Positions 34,311 to 45,400 of a stretch of DNA of 64,000 nucleotides are shown in pieces. Source of the stretch: Opisthocomus hoazin (Eukaryota > Chordata > Aves > Opisthocomiformes > Opisthocomidae). The notes below the pieces were generated by a model. It saw only the letters and a list, made by a program, of their open reading frames with translations, was not told the origin of the DNA and made no database searches. The stretch is taken from contig NC_134414.1 in NCBI RefSeq assembly GCF_030867145.1, positions 84,000,504-84,064,503 of the forward strand, in the 5' to 3' direction. Position numbers and translations under genes: made by a program. Position 1 is the first letter of the stretch; the number at the start of each line of letters is the position of its first letter.

Positions 34311-34925
34311 AGGACGCTGCTCTTGAACTTCAATGGTCCGAGGGATTGCAGGACCTCCAGCCGGCACTGAGGGATTCCCGGGGAGAACCTCTGATCACTG
34401 GACCAAAAAGTTCTGAGCGTGAACCATTAATAAGGCAAAGGCATTCTTCCAGTATTGTTTCTGTTGCCTATTTGTTAGTCATAGTAAAAGCTTCACAGCA
34501 TTGAGCTATATCCCTGACGAGAAGGGAAAGCGTCCTTTCTAATCTTGAATTGAAAAGAGAGTACTCTTCCTGAAACTGAGGCTTGGGAATTTGTCTGTTA
34601 AATGTTGAATATTATCGTAAGTCCTGTCTTTGCAATACTTGGATTTATGCTGAAAACTTGGTGTGCCTGTGTGTGTGTGTGTGGTCGCGACCATGAACGT
34701 GTGGTTTTATGTTACTGTGTTTGTATTTCTGTGTTCTGATGGATTTATTTGGTTTCTGTGATCTAACAGATTTGTCTGGACTAAGTAACCGTTTTGTGTC
34801 TTCTGGTTTGGTAAGTTCTGCAGGTATTGACTATTTCTGGTTTTTGACTTTACACTGTTGTATTTGGACTCTGATTTATCAAGACTTCGGAAGCATTTGA
34901 TGGAGCAGGGAATAGGTGTGGTGAT
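34311..34925 (+). other. Leader-like sequence after the internal LTR
   Basis: GC-richer at 34320-34420, then a GT run (34667-34682) and a 12-bp perfect palindrome TGGTCGCGACCA (34682-34693). No gag frame follows. Its composition and place downstream of an LTR-like end resemble a retroviral 5' leader from another element, but this is inference. Confidence 0.35.
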
Positions 34926-35523
34926 GTTTGCAGCTTTATGCTTTTATGCACATTAATTTTAGCCTATATAGTTAATGAGTCATAGTTCTAGATACATTGA
35001 TCTTAACCTAGGTGATTAATATGGATAGCCAATACTAAATGTTATGGATGTTTGTATATGTGATAAGTATACCTATAACCCAAGTGCAAATTTACTGAGC
35101 TCATATTATTGATACACTGCTATTTCGACGTCTAACGCGGTGAGATGCATCCCCTCCAATTGAAAATAATGATATGTTGTGGTTAAACGGTACTTTAGTC
35201 CCACCATCCACACAGGAAGAAAATTGGATACAAGTAAATCCAGCAAGAAAATTGAATGCAAATAAATCAATCTACACCCATATGCTAGGTAACAGATTTA
35301 CCATCAGTATGTATCATTCCCAAGTTAATTTTATTTTTCTTTATATCCAGCAGGTTATGGCATGCACTTCACATCTCTATGTCTTCAATTAGCATTTGTG
35401 TTCTTATATCTGTTAGTGTTGTAGTTTGTGTGAGCCTCTGAAAAAGTGGTAGCAAGCTGAAGACCAAAACTATGTCAGCTCTCATCATCATCAAGAACCT
35501 CATCAACTATACCTGGCTTGCTC
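34926..35523 (+). pseudogene. Probable ERV env remnant
   Basis: AT-rich sequence before the outer polypurine tract. A frame at 35174-35392 (WLNGTLVPP...) and a hydrophobic stretch near 35400-35435 (LYLLVLVV-like) followed by polar residues could be the tail of an envelope transmembrane subunit, judged mainly by position. No disulfide, fusion-peptide or furin-type motif was identified. Confidence 0.35.
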
Positions 35524-35542
35524 AAAAAACAAAAAGGGGGAA
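35524..35542 (+). promoter_or_regulatory. Outer polypurine tract
   Basis: AAAAAACAAAAAGGGGGAA directly precedes the 3' LTR and would prime plus-strand DNA synthesis of the provirus. Confidence 0.85.
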
Positions 35543-35543
35543 T

Positions 35544-35954
35544 TGTGGAGTCCTGGCTGGACGAGAGGGGACATAGTTTGGTGCTGTTGAGCAACCCAGG
35601 CTTGGTAACGGAGATAGACCTTGAAAGTAGTGAACACAGAACACTGCTACAGAAGTAGAGTGGCGAACACGGAACGCTGGAGCAGGGGGACTGCCACGTT
35701 GTTGCTTCCTGCCTTAGCCGATTCTGGCCACGTCGCTGCTTCCTGCCTTATCGTCGCTTCCGCATCGAGATGCAGCTCTGCACCAGTCACAGCGAGTTGT
35801 AGCTATTTTGACTATATATGGTTAAGATAACTAACCAATCAGAGGCTGTAACTGCTTTGCTATATAAACCTTGTTTTGCTGACTAATAAAGGAGAACGAC
35901 CATACTCACATTGAGATTTCATCGTTACTCCGGGTCTGGCTTCCCACTCCAACA
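35544..35954 (+). repeat. 3' LTR of the ERV
   Basis: 411 bases, same ends as the 5' LTR. TATA box at 35861-35868, AATAAA at 35885-35890. Followed at 35955-35960 by the second copy of the target duplication CTATCT. Confidence 0.95.
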
Positions 35955-35960
35955 CTATCT

Positions 35961-38900
35961 GAGTTGCTTGTGTAGGAAAAAATCAGGGCTTGGAACTCTT
36001 CACTAGACTGGATGGGTTAATTTAAAGGAGTAAAGTGTTTTTAATACTTTAAGTCACCTATGCCACTTTTTTCTTGGTAGCTGCACTCATATATTACTCC
36101 TTTGAAAGACAAAAGAACAGAAAGCTTGTATTTGGATGCCCAGGACCTTCTCACAATCTCTTTGTAAAATTAAAATCAGTCAGCTATGAAGTAAAAGCTC
36201 TAAAAGAAGAAGACAAAACACTATATTTGTTATACAGATTTAGATTAGACATTTGACAAGGCTTTTCCCAGGGAATATAAAAAAGATACTAATAAGTTTA
36301 TGAATTGACTTGGAACATCCTTACAGAGATTCTCTCTCTTCAAGTTAAGACTCTAATAGATAGCCATGATTTCGGAGTGTATTAGGTGAAGAGATAAAGA
36401 GTTATGGGACCTGTGGCATATTACTAGTTTTACAAAAAGCTTTGATAAAAACAAGTACTAAAATACATTATTTAACTCCTTCTTATAATTCGTTTCAAAA
36501 CAGTGGAAGAACAATTAGTAAAAAAAATATATTTTTTCATACTGTAATCTTCATATGAAATTTTAAAATGTTAAAGACTGCTTACTATGTATGAATTTCT
36601 ATGTAATGGCAAATTAACTACTCACATAATTAAGCAATCTGTTCAAAGTTCTCACTCTGATTTCTGAAGTGCTAATAAGACTAAATTGCTCAAATCCAGG
36701 AAAGAAATTAAGAGATGTGAAATGTTAATTAGCTAAAAGGAGAAGCAATGTGAAACGGGGATTAAACAAGAATAAATATAGATTTCATTTGGGAATTAAA
36801 GAAAAAGAGAAATTAAATAGAGGCAAAATAACAATATATAAATTAATTGCCCCCATGGTACTGTAGATGCAAGATCTCACTTATTTTAAGGTGTGTTGCT
36901 GAGATAACACTATGACTTCCTATTTATTATAAATGTTGGAAATACTTGAAATGTTCTGAGCTGCTGGGAGTGTGGATCCACATCATCATGGACACCAAGG
37001 ATAAGACTCAGAGCCAGGCTGTTGGAACCTAAATTTACAGGTAAGATGGCTCTGTAAATTGTTGTTATAAAAGGTCTAGGCAACAATGTCACTGAAGGCT
37101 AAAAAAAACGCTCACCTGACATGTAAACTTCCACTTTAGGGTGAATACACTAGATCTGTAAATTCAGCTGACTATGCACCAGACAATAGCATAGACACAC
37201 TATCTAAAGTGTACTGTAGATATTACAAGCACCTATATTTAAGCATCTGTATCTGAAGGAAAATTTCTCTTCTATTTGCCACTTGTTCTCAATAGACATG
37301 TGCAGAAGAACATGCAATACTGTTAAGAGTAGTCTTGACATAGCAGATCACAGAAATACATAATTGGATTCCAGTTCCCAAATGTTTCTGCTTAATGCCT
37401 TTTGATACTTAACATCTCTCTGTGTCCATGAGGCTTCTGCACGTAAGACAAGATACACTGCAAATCTTCACACTTCTGGAATGGAGAACAGCCCACATGG
37501 CTGGAAAAAAAGCTGGCTTTTTGCTGAAACCCTTTTTCATGGGAGAAGAGAAATGGCTGTTTGCTGCCCCCAGAGGAGAAAGAATCTCAGCTTTCTAGGG
37601 ATCTTCACTGGGATCTGGAGAGAACATGTTCCGCTGTGGTTTGACCATGATTTTCCCCATATTTGACTCCTAGCTGTCCCTTCCATATTTAACAAGCCCA
37701 GCTAATGCTGTTTCCTTTTTCTTCTCCAAACCATAGTAAAATCCATTTTTTTCCCCTCATACAGGCTTCTTTTGTTTTTTGTCCCTGTTCCAACTGTAGG
37801 TGCATGACCCGCAATAGTCACAAAACAATATGGAAGCTTAGACTGGTTTCTGTGTGAAATACTTAAACTATAATTTAAAGGAGAACCTGTTTGTGGGAAC
37901 AGAAAGATGAAGGAGAAGGAATCAGTGAAAGAGAAGCACAAGGGAAATTTTGCCAGGAAATTGTTTGTTTTCTAATAGTTTCAGTTTGGCAAAAATACAT
38001 TCAAAAAGTCGCAGCTCCATCCCAGGGCTCCATTCTCTGAATTTATAAAAAGAAGTGCTTTAAAACAGCTTGTTATCATCCTTGCCTACAGTACATCTGA
38101 ACGCTCATCTCATCCATACAGAGTAGTTTTCTGCATGTTGTTCAGAATTTTTACTGAAAACACAGGTTTTCCCTGTGCTCTCTTCTCAAGGTTAATAGTC
38201 ATTTTGCTATTGACTCTCAGGTGATGACTTCATCTTACTACCTGTCTGCTGGGGGATAAAGAATGTTGCACAGAAATTGATATTCCTGCAAGTACGACTA
38301 GCCATATGTAACAGGAAGGATTTACTGGAGTGGAAACAAGTTGGAAAGACTGGCAGTGCTTTCCCTGTATTGCTTCTCCAACGCCTGATCACCTTTACAT
38401 CACGAAAAAATAGCAAGTATGAATTATGACCAAATAGGAGACCCATTTATGGACATATTTTCAGGATACATGACAGACTGATCCTTAACATACATGACAA
38501 TTTGAAACATAAAAATAAGAAAAATAAATGTCAGGTAAATACAATTTAAGAGTAGTACTTCATTAGGAGAAACTGTGTGTTTTCAACATGTTTTCAACAT
38601 GCAGCTGATATCCTAGCAATATTTTTCTTACACAAAGATTAATAACAAGGATGATCCATAACATGATTAAGTATTAAACAAAAAAACAAGCTGCTGTGTG
38701 ACGAAATTTGCTATGAAAGTATATATGTCATAGGACAAAAAAAAAAAGCAAAGCAACTAAAAAAATACAACATTGGTGTGTTATGTAAGTATGCTACATA
38801 GCACTGAATCAATGTTACAAACAGTTCATATCTTTTGGTTCTTCTGCTGAACAAAAATATACTAAAATACTTTTGATTTACCAAGGAAAGCCCTACTGAA

Positions 38901-41040
38901 TGCTCTTTCTGAAGCAGAAATACTATAAGTTGCAAGATATTGTCTTTTATTTGGAAGATCATTTTTAATCAGAAATACATTATGTTAACTATTGCTATAA
39001 GTTAATTTCAAAATAGCAAAGTAAACCTAAAAATGAAATCCTGTACTTAGAAACTGTTGTTTTCTATGTCTTATCTTTCCATTCCAACACTCGGAAAAAA
39101 TCAGTCAGTCTGCAATGAGATGAGGGAGAAGATGGGGGGTAAGGTATTTATCCATTTCATTCAGAACACTTTTACAAATTTTAATTATTACAGACTCAGT
39201 CCCAAAGACAACTTTTCATAGAAAGCAATAGGTTGAGTGATTTTTATATTTACTCAGTAAAAGATATCTACTACACTGGATTTAGGAAAATTTCTTCTGA
39301 TTTCTTCACCCTGAGCAACAGTGGCAGAGTTTGTATTATATAATGCTAGTAGCTTACAATGTAAAGTGGCACAATTCAGCAGCAGAAATCAAGACAGTTT
39401 TGGATTCCTTTTGCAGAAGCGTATCAAATACTTTAACACAGACATCTACAGTGGGGTATTCATCACTGAATGAGGACAAATTATGAGAAAATACAGTGAC
39501 AAATAAAATGATGAAATGTAGTTATGTGGAAGGGAAACGATGAAGAAAGACATTCTACTGATAAGATCTATTGTTAATTTCTGTATTCCCAAGGGAACTG
39601 ACTAAAGTCTCATTGATCAAGCCATGTGATGTTCAATTTGACAATATGCCAGTAAATACTCTGAGAAATAATGAGAATACTATAAGAAATAATGCAGGAT
39701 GGATTCCTTAGAGGATCTAATAAGATGATTATTGTTTTTATTTTCTCTTGAATACTCTGATGTTTTGCATATGGAACATTCATTATAAGTTATTTGGCTA
39801 GTGTAATAATGGGAGAACATTTTCTCCTTACATTCCATGAAGGTTCCTGTCCTTTTAAAATGGTTCTTCCTCATGCAAAGACAGAAACAGAAATTACAAG
39901 TTTGGCAGTATCACTGAGAATATTCATTATCTTTGTGTTTCTTTTGCCTATCAAATCTTTAAAACAGATACAATCAGAGGGAGCAGCAACCAGAACATCT
40001 TGACTTTCTGCAAATCTTAAAACACTGGGATTGCTTGCTTCTTTTCTTTCAATTTGAAAAATACAATAAACAGCAAGAGAGGAAAATTCCTTTAATTGCT
40101 CAATTTACATACAATTTCTTAATAGTACCTTGTATGGCTATATACTTGAAGGATATTCTGTGAATGTATATTAATGTATATTCTGGGGCCATTGCTAGCT
40201 AGTTCCACAGAAGCAAGGTTCATGTGCAGTCTATTTAAATTCAAAATCTCAGTTCAGATTATATGGAATATCTTGTATTACTGTAAAACAAAGATACAGT
40301 TTACATTTTCAAACATGAAAGCCATTTGTCTTAACCTCCAACATTATTTTGGAGAACAACAAATACAAGATAAAAAAATACGAATTCATGAGATAAATGC
40401 ATAGATGAGTTTATAATAACCATAAAATTCATCAAATGTTTCAGTTATTGACATGTAACATCAATATACTTCCAAAAGTTATACTTGGTTTTTATGTATT
40501 TTACCTTTTCAGCAACACTGAGAAGTGCTAGATTACTTTGGAGATCCATTTGAGACTGTTCAGGCAATATTTTCATCGAAGTAAACTAACATCACTTGTA
40601 GATGTGGAAGTCTGATACAAAAAAGTTGACTTAAGATCTTCTTTAGAGAAAGCGGAGGAGCTCAGGGACATGGTAATGGGGGAAGAAAAAGAAAATAATA
40701 GTTTCCCATTATCTAAAATGACTGATTTTAGTCTATAGGTAAATACTGACAGTAAGGTTGTGAAGATATTTTGTTCTGTTCGAATATGAGGAATGATGAG
40801 TCACAGGATTAATAGCATTAGTCAGTTGATGGCAGGAAGTTGTTGCTGTTCTTACTATTACCATTACAACGGATCTGCCAAGCTGTTGTTGTCAGGACAT
40901 CACATCAATTTAGCAGATTTCGTTGATGTAACATGGCATGTAAGGCCAGAAGCATGTAGATGATGGTAATGCTAATTTGAATTATTTTGGGGAAAAAAGA
41001 AATTAAAGAGAATGCAGTAGATAAGTAATTCTTTTATTTG
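35961..41040. other. AT-rich intergenic sequence
   Basis: About 5.1 kb with no gene or mobile element recognised. A small tandem duplication (TTTTCAACATG twice, near 38580-38601) is present. ORFs up to 83 codons are not convincing. Confidence 0.55.
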
Positions 41041-41424
41041 TGTCCTGGGTTCGGCAAGGACAAGGTTAATTTTCAGCCGGGAGGGGGCTGACCCCACCTG
41101 GCCAAACAGAGCAGGGTATTCCATACCATGTGCCGTCATGCTGGGTTCTGGTGGGGGGGAGCTGGGCGGCAGGAACTCACTCGCGGCTCGGGAGCGCGGG
41201 CGCCAGTCGTAGAGGGCGGCTCTCTGGGTCATGCGGTTTGTGTTGTGTTTTCTCCTTATCTGTACCGTTGTTGTTCCTGTTCCCTTTTGTTTGCTGTTCT
41301 GTTAAACTGCCCTTATCCCGACCCACCGGTTTCTGCCTGTTTCTTTCCATTCTCCTCCGCACCCCGGTAAGGGGAGGGGTGACCGCGTGGCGCTTTTGTT
41401 ACCAGCCGCAGCCAAACCATAACA
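41041..41424 (+). mobile_element. Solo LTR, TGTCCTGG family
   Basis: A 384-bp LTR from TGTCCTGGGTTCGGC to CAAACCATAACA, GC-rich, closely related to 23895-24317. The flanks carry ATTTG (41036-41040) and ATTTC (41425-41429), a 5-bp target duplication with one mismatch. No internal retroviral sequence adjoins it, so it is a solo LTR. Confidence 0.9.
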
Positions 41425-42454
41425 ATTTCCTTCTTTCCCAATTATCATAACTCTATTTTTGTCCTTTAATAAGGACAACTAACAATGTTTTTTTGCATGT
41501 TTACAAATCTAATCAGTTTAATATCATGATGTTCAGGTCAGATTGCATGGCTTTTCCTGATTCATGGCCTTATCTTGAGTTGCAAGTTTAAATGGTCCAA
41601 GAAAATTCAATTCCAGGCTAGGAATTATGGTTAATAGATCTCTGATTTGTAGTGGACTCTAGCAGTAACATAAAAAGAAGTCACTGCAAATCCTTATGGA
41701 AACAGCACAGGACAAAATTTTAGAACTATGGGTTAAGGGGCATTGCTTTCCTCAATTCTATCTGCCAATGAACCTGGCCTTAGTAAAAATTAACAGCAAT
41801 GTAACATAGTTCAGACTTTACTTGTTCAGGCTCTTTAAAAGCTCTTCAAGAGAAAGAAAGGTCATCATTCTTCAGAGACTGCAAAAGCTATGGAAAGGAA
41901 AGGGACAGATCCTTTATAGGTAATGGACTGAATCCTGAAAAATCCTGTAGTACATGACTGAGAAAGGTGATGGACACAAATCAAGAACAATGCACTGAAA
42001 TTCACGTTCTTCTTTTTTCACTTCTTTGCTGTTCTCTTCGCTCATATATAAGGTAATGTCTGTATCAAAGTGCAGTGTAGAAATGCAGTTTTTTAGCAGT
42101 AGGAAGTAGAGTAGTTTGGTCTCTTCCCTTCTAGGTGAAGAAAACTGAAAGAGATTTCTATAGAGACAAACAGATTTTTCTACCTGCTTCTCATTCATAC
42201 ACTTTCTTTGTATTCTGCTACAAAGCCTAAACACCCCGAAGGCAAGACAGGCAGTCTTCTTTCTCTTCTCAAAAGTATCAAGAAGTCCAGGAGAGCTGAT
42301 ATTTTCGAAACACTTTGTAGGTCTCATATGGGAATTTATTCTGGCTTTTTTCTAAAGAAGAACTTCTCAGTAAAGGTGGGAAAGGGGAAACATTCTCGTG
42401 AAGCTTTGGCTTTTATAAAAAAATGAATGTGCCAGGTTAACCAAGTCAAGTTAA

Positions 42455-42488
42455 CCTCAACCATTCTATGATCCTGTGATTCTGTGAA
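42455..42488 (+). mobile_element. CR1 3'-end remnant
   Basis: CCTCAACCATTCTATGATCC followed by TGTGATTCTGTGA matches the last bases of CR1 3' UTRs, including the ATTCTRTG tail. Nothing further upstream is recognisable as CR1. Confidence 0.6.
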
Positions 42489-45400
42489 GTCCACAGAAAC
42501 AGTCTGTACCAAAGAGTAGAGTATACTCTTCCCTAAAAAGAAGAATATGAGTATTTTATTAGGGAACATTTTTCTGCTTTGATGATTGTCAGCAAAAGTA
42601 GGTTTAAGACCTGAAACCTAGATATGGAGAAGAACTGGAGAACAAGCAGAGCACTTAATTCCATTCAGATAAAAATATTTCATCTCATTTCACTCTCAAA
42701 CCAGGTTGCTTGGAGAATGGATAGCTGTTTAGCAATGTTTCCGATTTTTTCCTATAGTTTGATATGATAAAAGTCATGCTCATTTGTTTGTTTCCTGCTG
42801 TGATTTTATACTTTGCTGGCAACTTAGTTTGAAGGCATACACCAAGGCAATTGAAAGGCTTAGGGAAGCAATGATGTGTTTTACCCCTGACAGAAGCTGA
42901 CTTTAAAAAGTGAAAATTAACTGAAAACTGGCTGAAATAGCATTAAAATACCAAATTTATAAATAGCCTTCTTAAAGGGAAAAAAAAAAAAATCCTTTTT
43001 GAAAGCTATACAGGTTGTCAATTGAGTCTCATGCTTCTTTTATAGATGAATATGCATCAATAAACTGTACATTATTGGGAAGTAGCCTACTAAAATTGTC
43101 TCTAGTATCCCAAATTATTTTAAATCAAGACATATATGGTGGCAGTGATGACATAAAGTCAAAAAGCGATCTGAGAATTGCAGTACTATGGGAACTAGCA
43201 TTTTCAATCGTTTCTACTGCTTTCAAAGCACAGAGCAGAGTACAAGTAATTCTATCATCTTCACTAACATGAAGTAGATAACAACAACGACAACAAAAGA
43301 TATCTGTAGTAAAAACTAACAAGGAAGACTTGCTGTGACAAATCTTCCTCTGCCATAAATAGAGAAAGCTCCATTCAATTCAATTGAGTGATTTATTCTA
43401 TTTCAATATCACTATCAGAAAAGGTACTATTGCTCTTGCTTGCACAAACTGTTTTTACCTTGCTCCTTTTGTTCTGTTTCTACATTAAATGCTATTGAAG
43501 CATAAATGTCCATATCAAATCAAACCGAGCTTTCAGCCTCGTGTGAAATAAGAAGTGTAAAGTGAAAATGTACTCCAGCTATTGAGAACAATTATTTTTC
43601 TAGTCATGTCACTGGTGTGACATAGGGAACACTCACATTCTTGTTTTGTTGACAATTATTCATTTATTGCAGATTTAAATAATAAAAGAAATCTCACCGT
43701 GCTCACTGTGAAGCAAACAAACATACAACTCTCAGATTAACATCACGTCATATGTGATTTTTCTTTTGTCCATTTTGAGGCTTAAATTAATTTATTGTTC
43801 AACCACAGTTTGATGGGATACATCAACTACTGCGTGTCTTTTTCATTTTGTTCTTTGGTGAGGTATACTGAAGCTTTTAAGCGTGCACTTGTGTGTAAGT
43901 CATGGTACAATGTGTGTTTGTTAATGAGTGTGATTGATTGTGTTTCTTTGGTACAACATTTTACTCTTTTATTTATTTTGCTTAATTCTTTGGGCCAAAT
44001 GAGCATGATTTACTGATTGTATACAATTCACAGTATAAAACGAGTAAATTGCTAATTCATTTATCTTGGCCTTCTCTGTGTCTTATGCTGAAATAGAAAT
44101 AGAAAGCTGATTTTACAAAGTATAATAAATCAAAGTCACTCTGATTTAATATTTTTCAAAGATCACCAAGTTTTATTATTTTATTTCTGGAAAAATATAC
44201 TGAAAATTACAATACGAATACAATTCAATTAAAAATTTCTAATATAATAATATTTCAATCATTTTATCACTCCCCCTTCCCTCATTTTTTTAAAAAATAG
44301 AGTAGGAAATTCTTACAGACAATTATATGTTATTTATATGTGAATTGAATCTAAATGGCGAAATGTACACACTGACAGAAGCAGGCGTATATTAAAATCT
44401 AAAGTGATATTCAATTTATATTTTGTCTAATCTTGTAATTTTTTTGTTTCCCTCACCTGTCATTCTCCTTATTTTACTACTAATTAGAAAAAATCAGATC
44501 TATGAATGTATATCCAGATAAGAGATTTCTTGTATAAATAGAAAGTCTTCATTATATAAATAGGAAATCTTTGATGAATTAACCAAAAAAAAAAGTTTTG
44601 CTAACACTGGAATTAAATATTTTTTGATGTCAGTGAAGTAATCTGAACATCTTGTCGAGAAAGAAAATTTTTCCTGGGTGTTAATTTTCTTTTCTGAATG
44701 TGGTATTTCTATAGTACTTTATCCAGTAAGGTGCTTGTAAAACTGGGTGTTGTTTTGACATACTCAACATTGTTCCCAACCTTCAGTGACAACTTATGAC
44801 TCAAACTATGACACGACTTAAAATTGGAGACTTGGTACGTGAGTACCACTTATAGTAATATTTTTAATAAAAAAGTTGACTGTGGAAAAGTATTTAGACA
44901 GCTGCAACTACATCCTACAAATACATGATAAATACTGTCTTAACTGTAAATTTTTTGCTATGGGTAAGTTAAAGTTCCAATATGTTATGAATATGTCGCC
45001 AGCAACTATTTTTTTCAGCTTCTAACAGAGAGAAGAAACACACAGAAAAAAAACTAGTTTACAAATGACAAAGCAACTGCTACACATTTGTCTTAATTTT
45101 AAGAAACCATGAGTATTGTTCTTGGTTCAGCAGGGTTGAATTCAGTGGCAATGTTGCCATAGGTTTTAAAAGGAAGAGATTTATACCAATATCCACATCC
45201 GCGATTAAAGAACTAATGAAATAAAGTTTTGCAGAAGAATACATAGTGCTTTCCAAAGTCACAAATGGGCACCTGGCTCTTGCAAGCTTTACGTCTAAAT
45301 GTTATTTGCTCATTTGACGTTGTATGAGAAAACCTGTCATGATAGCTGAGTGAACAAAGGGAAACACTTTCCACAACACTTAAGTGCCTTCAGGAGTGAA

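Larger units (their letters stand above)
29253..35954 (+). mobile_element. Defective class II endogenous retrovirus (composite)
   Basis: A 6.7-kb provirus with paired LTRs, 6-bp target duplications, a primer site just inside the 5' LTR and a polypurine tract just before the 3' LTR. Internal order is leader, gag remnants, RT connection/RNase H remnants, integrase, a second polypurine tract with a foreign LTR/leader-like segment (34061 to about 34900), then an env-tail remnant. The integrase wording (WQSDVTH, HVSVDTFSGF) and the C-terminal WGRAYACV stretch point to class II (betaretrovirus-like). No protease or RT palm domain (YxDD) was found, and all frames are broken. The LTRs differ by 8 substitutions and one indel in about 410 bases, so the insertion is moderately young. 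Confidence 0.93.
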
